Below are positions 34,721-47,083 of a stretch of DNA of 64,000 nt, piece after piece. Both the position numbers and the translations under genes were made by a program. The notes under the pieces are model-generated. The model made no database searches and had not been told where the DNA came from. It worked only from the letters and a program-made list of their open reading frames with translations. The first letter of the stretch is position 1. Every line of letters begins with the position of its first letter. The DNA comes from Orobanche coerulescens (taxonomy: Eukaryota > Streptophyta > Magnoliopsida > Lamiales > Orobanchaceae): contig CM065815.1 in assembly GCA_033398695.1 (NCBI GenBank), positions 14,377,501 to 14,441,500 of the forward strand, written 5' to 3'.

Positions 34721-36300
34721 TCCCAGGTGCGCGTGAGTGAGGACAAAGCGCGCTAGAAAAGACTCGTGTTGGTACAGTAAGGACAGTCTTCATCATTCTG
34801 GGGACCAACAGGCTTCTTATTTCTTCACGAGAGAAAAACCTTTCCTCCTCCAACCTTCGTCTATATGAGCATGTTAGTGAGATTTAACCTCTTCTATCTT
34901 GATTACAAGCTTGGAAACATGGATTGGAGGCTTGAATATGGAGATATGGTTGATCCTTGAGGTGTTTGATGGTGTTGTTCATGTTCTTGAGGTATGTTGT
35001 TAAACTCTACACCTTGATTTCGGATTATTGGTATTGTTATCCGTATTTGCTTCGTATAATGATGATTAGGGTGTTGTTGTTATGATTCTTGAGGTTATGT
35101 GAAGTGTATATTGAAGGATATGATGAGACATGACTTGGATTACGAATTGGATGATTATCTACATGTTAAAGGATATCGAATTATGTTGTTTTGATGGCTA
35201 TGAACATGATTTCGAAGCACTTAGTATTCTTGAGGAACTTCTTGATGAATTTAACATAGCAAGACTATCGTATGTTGAATTATCGGTATCTTTAGATATG
35301 AAGATCGAATGTTCGTTAATTGTAGTGGTAGAATTCGTATGTTCTTGATGAAATATGAATCATGATATCCATTTGGAATCCGGAAAGATTGTGATTGATC
35401 ACCGAATATGATTTCCTTTACATTCGTATCCGTAATCGTATTTTGGTTATGAATTCGCAATTGTTTGAGTTGGATTGTTCGGACTTGTGTCTAATCGAGA
35501 TATTGTGTAATCGTTGAGTTTGTCGATCGGTTATATTGATTAGTAATTATCGGATTTCGGTTCATATGGTGGATATGAATTCGTAAATGGTTTGAGTTAT
35601 ATTATTTGGTTTTTATATATGATCGAGGTATCGTTGACCCGTTGAGTTTGATTAGTTGGCTATGTCGGTTATTGATTGTTATTGAACTTGTTGTGTATCG
35701 AATTATGGTAATAGGTTGAGATTATTGATCGGTGATTATAACTGTATGTTGCGGTCGAGTTCGAGTATGTTCGTAGATTGCTTTGGTCGAGGCTGAGGAG
35801 TTCGTAGACGACGACAAGGAATTGGTAACGGCTTCATCGATATCGAGGCAAGTTATTAGTTGCTTAGTTTATAATATTTAATGAATGGTTTCTGTTTCAT
35901 TCGTTTATAATTCGTATAGCAATGTTTATAATCGTAATCACAGGAGATTTGGGATTATAAGTTGTATTTGAGTTTTGGGAATTAAATCATGATGTATATG
36001 ATTTACATTTGTTGTTGGTATACTTGGGTATCGAAGATACATTGTGGTATAGATGAAGATATGAATTATCTACCGTCCATGACATTTTGGATCGTTGAAT
36101 ATTCAGAATAATGGTTGGTGATGGTTTAGATATCGAGATTGCTCTCGAAGGACCCGGAGCAAGTATTTTAATCATTTTTGTCGTTTGTGTCGATCATGTT
36201 GTGATACATTCATGTATCGTTGTTGTCATGCATTTGTGTATTGTTGTTGTCGTGCATGGTGTACTGTTGTTTTGTGCAGTTGTGCATTGTTGTGATATGT

Positions 36301-36441
36301 CCACCATGCGTTGGTCCGACTGGATCATCATGGGAATCTATAGTTGTGTGCGCTGGATCGCTGGACAGGTAATGCCACCATGCGTTGGTCCGATGGAATC
36401 ATCATGAGAATCTATAGCTGTGTGCGCTGGATCGTTGGATT
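36301..36441 (+). repeat. Duplicated module (74-bp period) in E6 5' LTR
   Basis: Two tandem copies beginning CCACCATGCGTTGGTCCGA and ending in a GCGCTGGATCG block. The same pair occurs at about 42290-42430, in E2 and, more diverged, in E4. Confidence 0.8.
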
Positions 36442-37511
36442 ACTATATGTGTTGTTGTTGTTGTTGTGCATATGTATATTATGGGTTTGCCATAAGTATA
36501 CAGTGTTGTTATTGATGTGAGCATATTGACGTTGTCATATGAGTATTCATTTGTAGGTCTTGTGTTAGGATCGTGTCCGTATGTTGTGTTGATCTGATCT
36601 TGGATTAGACTGACGTGACTTCGTCGTGGCATTTCATATCTTGAGGTATGTTCCGTATTTCCTTTGGTATTTGTCTTTTGATGGACAATAGATTATCGTG
36701 CTGGGATTTGATGATGTTATTCCGATGGATCGAATTGGTCAGAGTTGGTATATTTCCGTATTACGAGTTATGATGATGCTTTGAGAATTTTGGGTATTGC
36801 TTGAGGTACCGTATGGATGTTTTGTTTGAGTTTATTGATTAACCGAGATTACGAGATGTGCATTGTGATAATGGTTATTTTGATGAGAATTATTACGAGT
36901 TTGGTAAAGTTATGACGGTAAGATTACATTGGTAGTATTTTTACTTAGTATCTCATTTGTATGTAATTATTGACGTGATGTGATGGTTATCATTGTTGGA
37001 TATTATGGCTGACCCCGTCGTGGGCTTTATTTTTAGGTTCTTGGAATATAAAGCTTGTAGCGGTCGTGGAGATATGAGCTTCCCGGAGGATATTGGCTAG
37101 GGCATGTATTTGTGTATTGAGTTTCCTGATCAGTTCGTGTATTCCGCTGCTAGAGTATTTTTAACTGTTGTCATTTCCGCTGCGCGAGTATTTAGATATG
37201 GCCTCTTGGCATCTGGTAACTCAGATTACTTTGGCAATCGTTTTCTAAATCTATTCTGTTGGTACGTGTAAGCGATAGTTTAACGTATGTTTTTAAACTG
37301 TTGAGTTTTGGCATTTCGGGCCTTGTGGTTTCAAATGAGATTTTACGACGGTTTTGATAAACAACTTTTATAAAGTCATTTTAAATAGATAATACCATCG
37401 TTAGCCTCTTGGGCATTTGTAAATGTTTGCGAAAATTTCCTTCAGCCTTGTGGGTTCCATCTCGGGGCCCACGACGCTGGAATATTTCTGGATGGCTCTG
37501 GGGGTGTTACA

Positions 37512-40038
37512 GAATATGGTATCGGAGCTTAGGTTGTGAAAACCTAGGCAGTCGGGTCGAGTTGGGTCGTGCTTTTGTCGTATCATTTGAGTTTTCAGTT
37601 GACAAGTGTTTGAGCTCTGGGTTTTTGTTGTTCACTCGGGCTTGTGCGTTATGTGATTTACCAGTATAGTACTTGGGTTGTTGTAAACTTTTCCAACTGG
37701 TGTTAACGTGTTTCTTCAGATAGAGCTGTGTTGTGTTCTCGAGTTGAACTGAGTTTGCAAAATGTGTGTTTTGTAAATATCTGTGTCGAGTATTTTCTAG
37801 AGTTGAGACATGTGCCAGTATCACGGGGAATCATCGGCTTCACGATCTGTAAGTATTTGGGTTTTTGAACTTCATTGAGATTTATTGCCGTTCTAAGTTG
37901 ATATGTTTTGAGATTCAGAAAGATATTATTCGTTACAGTATGAGATGACAAGTTGGGACAGGATTGATGATCTTGAGAAGCTATGATTTTGGAAACCAAT
38001 ATGTCGGTTAAATTTTGGAACGGAGTCGTGTATTTGGGAGAATGTTGTGAATTGTTGAGAGGAAACATGTAGTCATGTTAGTTCATTTTGAGATATATGA
38101 ACCGTTTTTGAGCATTTGAAAATGATACTTTTCAAAATGAATGTTTTACGGATGTTTTACAAAAAATGATTTTTGGCCCGAGACCCAATCGATTTTGAAA
38201 TAGTTTTATAACTCAGGACTTGAGGTCCAGAAGGGTTTTGTACTTTATAAACTTCTTGCAATGTGGAACGAGATATGGGCTGAGACCCTAATGTTTCAAA
38301 AGGCTTTTAGGTTTTCTTAAAACTCCCGAGATTTGTAAAACACTTTATCAATCGTTTATCTATTTTGTTTCTGCCTTTCACGGTTTCGATTCACTTGTTC
38401 AAATAAAAATTCTCGGGAAGTCTTTCGCTGTGTTGATTTGTTTCAATGTTTTGTCATAGCATATTTGAGGTGATCTAGGATGGGTTAATGATTGACGTTG
38501 CGAGTCATATGTGGGAAAGGAGTTTTTGGTCGGAGTTTATATATTGAAATTCTGGAACTCTATCGTATGGTTTTCCGATGTAATGTCAGTGGAATTGGTG
38601 ACGAACCGAATTGGTATACAGGAGTATGGATATAGTCGAGCATTTGCATAATTACATTTTATTTAATCGTGTGGATTCGAAGGAAACTGTTATCGAATAC
38701 TTGGCACCATCGAGCCGATTTAATTTTTTGAAAATTGATTTCGTGGTCTTACGAAAATTTATGTTTTGAGTTTTGAAATTTTTGAAAGAACTTTCGACAA
38801 TTCGTCTTCGTGACAAGACTATATGATTTCAAACTGGTTTTGAAAATGTAGTTGATATACATACGCATTTAGCGCATAGTGCATATCATGATGAAGTTAT
38901 GAGTGTGACTCACGGACTGGATAATACATCAGTATGGTACGATGAATAGAGATTCGAACTTCAGTATGATAGTTTGGTTATCCAGGGATGATCGGTTGAT
39001 TTATCGGATAAGAGAATATGCTGCGAGTTGTAGATTCGGGTACAGAATATGAGTTTGGAACTTTGGATTTTGTGAAACCAGGACATATGTGCTATGTGAT
39101 TCCATTGGTATGGTAGTAGTACGATTTTACCATAATGATTTTTGAATGATTCCTTTGTAAGTGTGGATTTGGGGATGGTGACCCCAGGATGGTTGTTTTG
39201 GATATTGATTGGTCGTTCCCACTCCATGTATGATTGGGTAGGTTCGCCGATTTGCGATTGGTTGTTCATATGCCGAGGGATATGTTCACCAGTCGGGTAT
39301 GTTTATTGATATCCATTGTATGTGATTGGTGTGTTGTTTTGAGAACTTTATTCGTTCGTATATCGGTTTCTGTGGTTCTGTGTTGATCGTGTTTGAGTTT
39401 ACCGCGTGAGGGTATTCTCGATTATCGTTGATCGTTCATTGGTGATATTGGAGTTCATCATGATGATGATATTCTCGATTGTGTTTTGACCTCTGGTTGG
39501 TCATATTAGAGTTTATCATGTTGGTGATATTCTCGACTGCGTTTTGACCTTTGGATTGGTTGTATTGGAGTTTATCATGTCGATGATATTCTCGGTTAAT
39601 TTATTGGTTGATCATTGCTAATGGTCATCTGAGCGCTCATATTTTGTGTCTATGTTTCGGGAATTGTTGTCATTGCGTTGGGCAGTTGCTTCACAGATGT
39701 ATCATGTATTATTCGTTTTATCATAATTGGGGACTTGATTGTGTAATCAGACAGACAGGATTTGACACAGATAGATTATTTCATCCGAATATGATATATT
39801 TTTGTTGAGACTCATGGAGTGTGATTGTAAGCAAATTAAGGCTTTACAGTGAAGTCACTTGCTAGTATCTCAGGAGATCATCGACTTGGCGCATTTGTAA
39901 GTATGTTGTTTTGGTTATTCATTAATAATGATGATTGATCGTTGTCGTGATGATTTTGGGATATTTTGGTTGAACGGTTTGTTTCTTTATGACAGATTGC
40001 AAGTTTCGAGGACGAAACTTATTTTAAGTGGTGTAGTA
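37512..40038 (+). other. E6 internal region, no gene
   Basis: The initiator-Met primer site TGGTATCGGAGC is at 37517-37528, followed at once by a hairpin TAGGTT-GTGAA-AACCTA (about 37530-37546). The rest is AT-rich with no domain on either strand; the longest open stretch (121 codons, minus strand, 37703-38068) has no recognisable motif. Near 40001-40020 the motif TTTCGAGGACGAAA appears, then a weak purine tract before the 3' LTR. Confidence 0.8.
39403..39597 (+). repeat. Tandem repeat in E6 internal region
   Basis: Three to four imperfect copies of a unit of about 65 bp containing TTGGAGTTTATCATG and GATATTCTCGA. Confidence 0.7.
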
Positions 40039-43000
40039 TGTAATGTCCGGAATTTCTACTACTGTTGTTTAATATTATTTTTTCCGAGTTATATTGTACA
40101 GCATGGAATCTGTACAGTATGGATAAAATAAATGAAGGACTGAGACATCTATATTGGTATAATTACCGCACTTGGTTGACAGTTGTATTTGGAGGTATTG
40201 TGTGTCGGGCGTAACATATGAGAATATTGTTGGAAGGAGTATACGTATTCAGTATGCCGTATGTTCGTCTATAGTATGTTGAGACGTTGGACAAGAATAA
40301 GCTGAAAATGGCTAAGTACAGCCACATTAGCGCACGTTACGATGTGTACTTAGCGTACGTTAAGGCGCAAGGATTACGTACGTTAAGGAGTATAGTTAAC
40401 GTACGTTAATATGCTAAGTGTTACGTACGCTATGTATAGGGCGTTACGTACGTAACGAGAGGAATTGGACAACTCAGGCTATGGCCGACAGGTGGGACCC
40501 GTGGTCGGCAGCTTTCGGCGAAGAACGTGCTTGGTCGAGTCAACTCTTGGTTAACGTACGCTATGGGTAGTGTGTAACGTACGCTAACTGGATATTTACT
40601 GTATCAAGTCAAAGTACGTATTACGTATGCTATGAAGGAAGTATTACGTACGTAAGCGAGTGAACGAAACAGGTCAGTGAGTTCTGGAATGATGTTACGT
40701 ACGCTATGTTGGATGTGTAGCGTACGCTAGAGAGCATTATGTACGTTAATGTTGAGTGATAACATACGTAGTGAACAATGCAGTTTATAAAATGAAGAAC
40801 GGCTTCTCATTTCTTCACGAGAGAAAAACCTTTCCTCTTCCAACCTTCGTCTCTCTGAGCATGTTAGTGAGATTTAACCTCTTCTATCTTGATTACAAGC
40901 TTGGAAACATGGATTGGAGGCCTGAATATGGAGATATGGTTGATCCTTGAGGTGTTTGATGGTGTTGTTCATGTTCTTGAGGTATGTTGTTAAACTCTAC
41001 ACCTTGATTTCGTATTATTGGTATTGTTATCCGTATTTGCTTCGTATAATGATGATTAGGGTGGTGTTGTTATGATTCTTGAGGTTATGTGAAGTGTATA
41101 TTGAAGGATATGATGATACATGACTTGGATTACGAATTGGATGATTATCTACCTGTTAAAGGATATCGAATTATGTTGTTTTGATGGCTATGGACATGAT
41201 TTCGAAGCACTTAGTATTCTTGAGGAACTTCTTGATGAATTTAACATAGCAAAATGATTGTATGTTGAATTATCGGTATCTTTAGATATGAAGATCGAAT
41301 GTTCGTTAATTGTAGTGGTAGAATTCGTATGTTCTTGATGAAATACGAATCATGATATCCATTTGGAATCTGGAAAGATTGTGATTGATCACCGAATATG
41401 ATTTCATTTACATTCGTACCCGTAATCGTATTTTGGTTATGAATTTGCAATTATTTGAGTTGGATTGTTCGGACTTGTGTCTAATCGAGATATTGTGAAA
41501 TCATTGAGTTTGTTGATCGGTTATATTGATTAGTAATTATCGGATTTCGGTTCATATGGTGGATACGAATTCGTAAATGGTTTGAGTTATATTATTTGGT
41601 TTTTATATATGATCGAGGTATCGTTGACCCATTGAGTTTGATTGGTTGGCTATGTTGGTTATTGATTGTTATTGAACTTGTTGTGTGTCGAATTATGGTA
41701 ATAGGTTGAGATTATTGATCGGTGATTATAACCGTATGTTGCGGTCGAGTTCGAGTATGTTCGTATATTGCTTTGGTCGAGGATGAGGAGTTTGTAGACG
41801 ACGAAAAGGAATTAGTAACGGCTTCATCGGTATCGAGTCAAGTTATTACTTGCTCAGGTTATAATATTTAATGAACGGTTTCCGTTTCATTCGTTTATAA
41901 TTCGTATAGCAATGTTTATAATCGTAATCACAGGAGATTTGGGATTATAAGTTGTATTTGAGTTTTGGGAATTATATCATGATGTATATAATTTACATTT
42001 GTTGTTGGTATACTTGGGTATCGAAGATACACTGTGGTATAGACGAAGATATGAATTATCTACTGTCCGTGACATTTTGGATCGTTGAATATTTAGAATA
42101 ATGGTTGGTGATGGTTTAGATATCGAGATTGCTCTCGAAGGACTCGGAGTAAGTATTTTAATCATTTTTGTTGTTTGTGTCGATCATGTTGTGATACATT
42201 CGTGTATCGTTGTTGTCATGCATTTGTGTATTGTTGTTGTCGTGCATGGTGTACTGTTGTTTTGTGCAGTTGTGCATTGTTGTGATATGTCCACCATGCG
42301 TTGGTCCGACGGGATCATCATGGGAATCTATAGCTGTGTGCGCTGGATCGCTGGACAGGTAACGCCACCATGCGTTGGTCCGATGGGATCATCATGAGAA
42401 TCTATAGCTGTGTGCGCTGGATCGTTGGATTACCATATGTGTTGTTGTTGTGCATATGTATATTATGGGTTTTCCATAAGTATACAGTGTTGTTATTGAT
42501 GTGAGCATATTGACGTTGTCATATGAGTATTCATTTGTAGGTCTTGTGTTAGGACCGTATCCGTATGTTGTGTTGATCTGATCTTGGATTAGACTGACGT
42601 GACTTCATCGTGGCATTTCATATCTTGAGGTATGTTCCGTATTTACTTTGGTATTTGCCTTTTGATGGACAATCGAATATCGTGTTGGGATTTGATGATG
42701 TTATTCCGATGGATTGAATTGGTCAGAGTTGGTATATTTCCGTATTACGAGTTATGATGATGCTTTGAGAATTTTGGGTATTGCTTGAGATACCGTATGG
42801 ATGTTTTGTTTGAGTTTATTGATTAATCGAGATTACTAGATGTGCATTGTGATAATGGTTATTCTGATGAGAATTATTACGAGTTTGGTAAAGTTATGAC
42901 GGTAAGATTAGATTGGTAGTATTTTTACTTAGTATCTCATTGGTATGTAATTATTGACGTGATGTGATGGTTATCATTGTTGGATATTATGGCTGACCCC

Positions 43001-43495
43001 GTCGTGGGCTTTCTTTTTAGGTTCTTGGAATATCAAGCTTGTAGCGGTCGTGGAGAGATGAGCTTCCCAGAGGATATTGGCTAGGGCATGTATTTGTGTA
43101 TTGAGTTTCCTTATCAGTTCGTGTATTCCGCTGCTAGAGTATTTTTAACTGTTGTTTTTTCCGCTGTGCGAGTATTTAGATATGGCCTTTTGGCATCTGG
43201 TAACTCAGGTTACTTTGGCAATCGTTTTCTAAATCTATTCTGTTGGTACGTGTAAGCGATAGTTTAACGTATGTTTTTATACTGTTGAGTTTTGGCATTT
43301 CGAGCCTTGTGGTTTCAAATGAGATTTTACGACGGTTTTGATAAACGAGTTTTATAAAGTCATTTTAAATAGATAATACCATCGTTAGCCTCTTGGGCAT
43401 TTGTAAATGTTTGCGAAAATTTCCTTCAGCCTTGTGGGTTCCATCTCGGGGCCCACAGCGCTGTAATATTCCTGGATGGCTCTGGGGGTGTTACA
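40039..43495 (+). repeat. E6 3' LTR (3457 bp)
   Basis: It starts TGTAATGTCCGG and ends GGGGGTGTTACA before ACATC. It contains palindrome block C (40327-40770), the TATA box at 40786-40793 and the duplicated module. It lacks the TRIM, so the TRIM arrived after E6. Confidence 0.95.
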
Positions 43496-43500
43496 ACATC

Positions 43501-45290
43501 AATGTGGAAATTGGTTGCTTCGAGAAGCCAAGGAAAGAAAGTGAAGGTGAGGTATGATGGCTTGGGGCGAGCTTTGTATGAGGACAACAAACAGCTGCAG
43601 TCCTACATTGGTCACGTTGCTCGATCAATGGTTTCTATCAGCATAAATAACTGGAGGCTGGTTCCGAAAGACATCAAGGACAAATTATGGGAAGAGATCT
43701 CGGTATGTCTCAATCTTATATTTTAATGCAGATTACTTAGATCAAAACTTTGGGTTGAATTAGTTTACCACTTCATATGAATGCATTGATAATTATTACA
43801 ACATGTATAATATGAGTTTACCATGTCATTTGTTACATTATTGATATTAAACTGATCTCATACTTCTTACAAATGAGTGGTGTAGAATACATTTGAGGTA
43901 GCTGAGCAAACTCGGAAGACGGTCTTGATGTCTGCTTCTCAGAAATGGCGTGATCGGAAGGTTAAACTGACCAAGAAATTAGTGTGGTCATTTATCGATA
44001 CTCCTGAGAAGATAAGATCTTCTCCACCTGAGGAATGCAAGATTTCAGCCACACAATGGAAAAAATTTGTGGAAACGAGGCTTGATCCAAAGTGGAGGGT
44101 AATTCGCTTTCCTATCTCATTTATATCTCATTTCTGGTTACAAGAAGTATATATAATTACTGGCTTAGTGGAATATGGCAGGTGACACATTTGCTGCAGA
44201 TGAACCAAACAAAGAAGATGAAATACCGGCACAAGGCATCTCGCAAGGGTTATATCGGTGTAGAGACTGACATCGTAAGTCAATATAATTATGTATGTCT
44301 ATGTACATTTCAACTCCATCATTTAATAGTTTGATCCAATCATTTGTTCCTCTTCTTTGTAGAGGAAGAAAAAGGAGCTGGCAGATGACGAGGAAATTGA
44401 TAGATCAAAGCTTTGGGTTGTAGCCTGTCAAGACAACAAGGGTAACATACCAGACAAGGAGGCAGCAGAGGTTTCTAAGAAGATTGTAAGTCCATTTATT
44501 GTTTTAAATCTACGTCCAATTTATTTTATGAACATAAATATATTTTTGCTAAATACATGGACTTTCTTAGGATGCAGTTATGGAGGATAAGGCAAATGGA
44601 ATTTTTTTTTCACAGTGAATATATGTCTTACTATGTTTCATATTTATGTTAGAGTAAAAAATGCAAAGTATCTGATGCAAATGAGGAGGTTGGGGTTTAG
44701 GCTGGAGATAATATGAAGGTATATATAAGTTTTTAATATAATATCTTACCATTCTATGTTTGCTACCTTCGAGATTGATGAGACCGCATATGTCAAGGCT
44801 CTCAAGGTTTCTAACCCTCCAGCCATGTTATTTACCTATTTCATTTTACATCATTCATACTCTGTATTTGGATTAAATTAATGTCTTTTTTATATTCATT
44901 TTAGGGGAAAGCATGCAAGCTATCCATAGGCAATATTGAGAACGTGGTGGCATTTGAAACTATAATATCTGTTGGTGGTACAAATGTTGTAATCCATCAT
45001 CGTCCACTTAGTAAAGGGAACTGGAAGGTAGCTATTGATGGGTTGACTGAGGATGGAGATGTTGATCTCGATCTGCCAATTCTGGATGAGAATGGTCCAT
45101 CATGTGTGGCTGATGCAGTCAGATGCACCGTTGCTTGGCCAAAAGACTTACTGGTTCTTGAAAGCACACATGTATATAACTCTTATGATCTATATATATG
45201 TTTATTATTGCAAAGAATTAACGGTTAACGTTCTAATACAACTACATGTGTATATGCGCATTAAATACGTGTAGGAAAAGAAAGAAGAGG
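43501..45290 (+). pseudogene. CACTA second gene (Transposase_24 / DUF8039-like), remaining exons
   Basis: Exons read in frame with canonical introns: 43501-43702 (VRYDGLGRALY ... WRLVPKDIKDKLWEEI), 43886-44098 (AEQTRKTVLMSASQKWRDRK ... EECKISATQWKKFVETR), 44182-44274 (HLLQMNQTKKMKYRHKASRKG), and 44363-44485 (KLWVVACQDNKGN). This is the plant En/Spm Transposase_24 pattern. The exon from 44571 hits a TGA at 44616, and the piece after it (about 44654-44700) has stops. 44905-45171 is open again (GKACKLSIGNIENVVAFETI) and resembles a DUF8039-type domain. A final acceptor at 45274 opens an exon cut off by the E7 copia fragment. Function: probable accessory transposase of the CACTA; dead here. Confidence 0.8.
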
Positions 45291-46316
45291 TCCAAGACAT
45301 GGAAATTCATTTTCATTAAATATAACATCCCTACTAATTACCACCTTAAAACCCGGTTCGCCCTTAAGCCATAACCTAAAACCTTTAACTCCCCCCGGAT
45401 AACCTAAGAACACACATATAATCGATCTAGGTTCTACTTTATCTTGTTTATGATGAACATATGCAGCACACCCAAATACACGAATATTTGAGAAATCAAT
45501 ATTCTTACCACTCCACACAGATTCTGGATAGTTTCCATTCAAAGGGATAGATGGAGATCTGTTAATTATATAGGCAGCAGTAGATAAAGTCTCACCCCAA
45601 AAACGTTTTGTTAATCTGGAACTGGCCAGCATGGACCTTACCCTTTCAAGGAGGGTTCAGTTCATGCGCTCAGCGATTTCGTTTTGTTGGGGTTTGTAGG
45701 GGGCTGTCCTATGCCTCTGAATACCACTTTCCGCACACAAAGATTCAAACAAATTGATGCAGAATTTCAAACCGTTATCAGTTCTTAAAATTTTAATTTT
45801 CTTACCGGTTTGATTTTCAATTAAAATTTTCCATATTTTGAAGGTGTCAAAAACATCAGATTTATTCTTAAGAAGAAACACAAAGACTTTCCTAGAATAA
45901 TCATCAATCACAAATAGAAAATATCGGTTCCCACCATGTGTCGGAACACTGGCAGGCCCCAACACATCAGCATGTAAGTATTCAAACACATGAGCACTTC
46001 TCGGGGGTTTGGGGAAGGGTATGAGGAAAATTCGCACGATGTTGTTTACCATACACACAGTTATCACAGAATGGCATGTCAGATATTTTGTCATTCCCAA
46101 AACAACCATTTTTATGCACTATTTCAAGACCTTTACCACTTGTCCAAGAATGAAGTTTTAGTCTAAGTTTTGAAGTCCCTACTGCAGTCTGTCTTATTTA
46201 AGAGGTATCCTCCTGGCAAACTGTTATAAACCATTCTCATGTTAAGACGTTATGACATGTCTTGTACAATTTCAGATAAATTGCATGTAAAAATTAGTGT
46301 CTAAATCATGGGCAGC
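45291..46316 (-). pseudogene. E7: Ty1/copia integrase fragment, minus strand
   Basis: On the minus strand it starts with a GAG-pre-integrase segment (SGKGLEIVHKNGCFGN, near 46145), then the integrase core: FEYLHADVLGPASVPTHGG, FVIDDYSRKVFVFLL, LRTDNGLKFC and APYKPQQNEIAERMN. The reading shifts near 45650 and continues as WGETLSTAAYIINRSPS and RVFGCAAYVHH to about 45300. Catalytic D, D and E motifs are visible. Gag, protease, reverse transcriptase and RNase H are absent. The junction with the CACTA exon lies at about 45285-45300 and shows no LTR. Confidence 0.8.
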
Positions 46317-46330
46317 AAAATAGATAAAAG

Positions 46331-46766
46331 AAATAGCCCAATGGCTAGGGTCTCTCACTTTAAGTGAGGGACTTGGGTTCGAATTTCACAAGAAACGCGA
46401 ATTTGTTTAGGGACTTATGATTTTCAGTTTCGGCCGAGCGGTAGGTCCTAACCCCCCAAAATACATTGGTGGAATAATTGAATATTGAGGATCTCAAGCG
46501 GCAGTATGAAAGGTCTGATCTCGATGGGAACCCACAGTCGGATGGGTGTGATTCAACATGAAACAATCATTGGGAGACGACTGAACCGGTGGGAACCTGT
46601 GGTTGGATAGGCTGGGTCCAGCATGAAGCAATCACTTGGGGGACGACTCCTTATGCATGATAGTTGAGGATATTAAAAAACCAGAGAGCCGGATACACGT
46701 CTCGCGATTTAATTGGTAGCAGTTCTGAGATCTAATCGAGTGTACGTTTGAAATCTCGGTATAAAA
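46331..46766 (+). mobile_element. tRNA-derived SINE-like element (about 436 bp)
   Basis: TAGCCCAATGG at 46334 fits a Pol III A box, and GGTTCGAATTT at 46376 a B box, with normal spacing. The element ends in TATAAAAA and is flanked by near-identical duplications (AAAATAGATAAAAG at 46317-46330 and AAAATAGATGAAGG at 46767-46780). The body carries a 64-bp duplication (about 46524-46581 and 46588-46648). It lies at the edge of the copia fragment E7. I do not recognise the family. Confidence 0.7.
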
Positions 46767-46780
46767 AAAATAGATGAAGG

Positions 46781-46952
46781 AAAAAAGACAGTAGTGTTGG
46801 TTTGTTGATTAAATTGAAATTTAGGAGTAGAGAGAGTTTCTGAATTATTGTATGTATATCCACAATAACAATACAAAAATATCATGTATATGTTGGAATC
46901 GTATTATAATTAATTGTAATAATAGATATAACATAAGTATAATATATTCCAT
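46781..46952. other. Flank between SINE and E8, possible LTR remnant
   Basis: The start (TGTTGGTTTGTTGATTAA, about 46796), read in reverse, looks like a copia LTR end (CAACAAACCAACA), so this may be a remnant of the E7 5' LTR. It cannot be proven without a second copy. Confidence 0.35.
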
Positions 46953-47083
46953 TGTTGGAATATTTTATTCCAAATATTCATTATAGAGTTTTGATGATTA
47001 AGTTGTTAGACAAAGTAAAACAACAAAGAAGCAAACAAAAGAACGAAGGAGTTGAAGACACAAAAAGCTGATCAAACTGCAAA

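Larger units (their letters stand above)
33827..34810 (+). mobile_element. Cassandra-type TRIM in E6 5' LTR (984 bp)
   Basis: Two 317-bp LTRs (33827-34143 and 34494-34810) begin TGTTGGGCTTCGG and end in CCAACA or its variant CCAATA. The primer site TTGGTATCGGAGC follows the first LTR and a purine tract (CTGGGAGGGGGAT) precedes the second. Duplication GGCTT is perfect (33822-33826 and 34811-34815), and the empty site is seen at about 40801 in the sister LTR. Each LTR holds a 5S rRNA-like stretch, the hallmark of the Cassandra family. No coding capacity. Confidence 0.95.
33075..37511 (+). repeat. E6 5' LTR (with TRIM inside)
   Basis: It runs from TGTAATGTTCGAAATT to GGGGGTGTTACA. Without the TRIM it aligns throughout with 40039-43495, with scattered differences. 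Confidence 0.95.
33075..43495 (+). mobile_element. E6: gene-less long-LTR retrotransposon (LARD-like)
   Basis: LTRs of 4437 bp (including a 984-bp TRIM and its duplication) and 3457 bp flank a 2.5-kb internal region without any recognisable gene. Target duplication ACATC is perfect (33070-33074 and 43496-43500). The LTR end GGGGGTGTTACA, the primer site spacing and a TTTCGAGGACGAAA motif before the 3' LTR tie it to chromovirus families such as E2 and E5, which would supply proteins in trans. Confidence 0.95.

Noticed and set aside
37703..38068. 121-codon minus-strand ORF in E6
   Set aside because: No domain or conserved pattern; the region is non-coding in character.
46331..46405. tRNA gene
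   Set aside because: A and B boxes are present but I could not fold a cloverleaf with acceptor stem, and the flanks show retroposition duplications.
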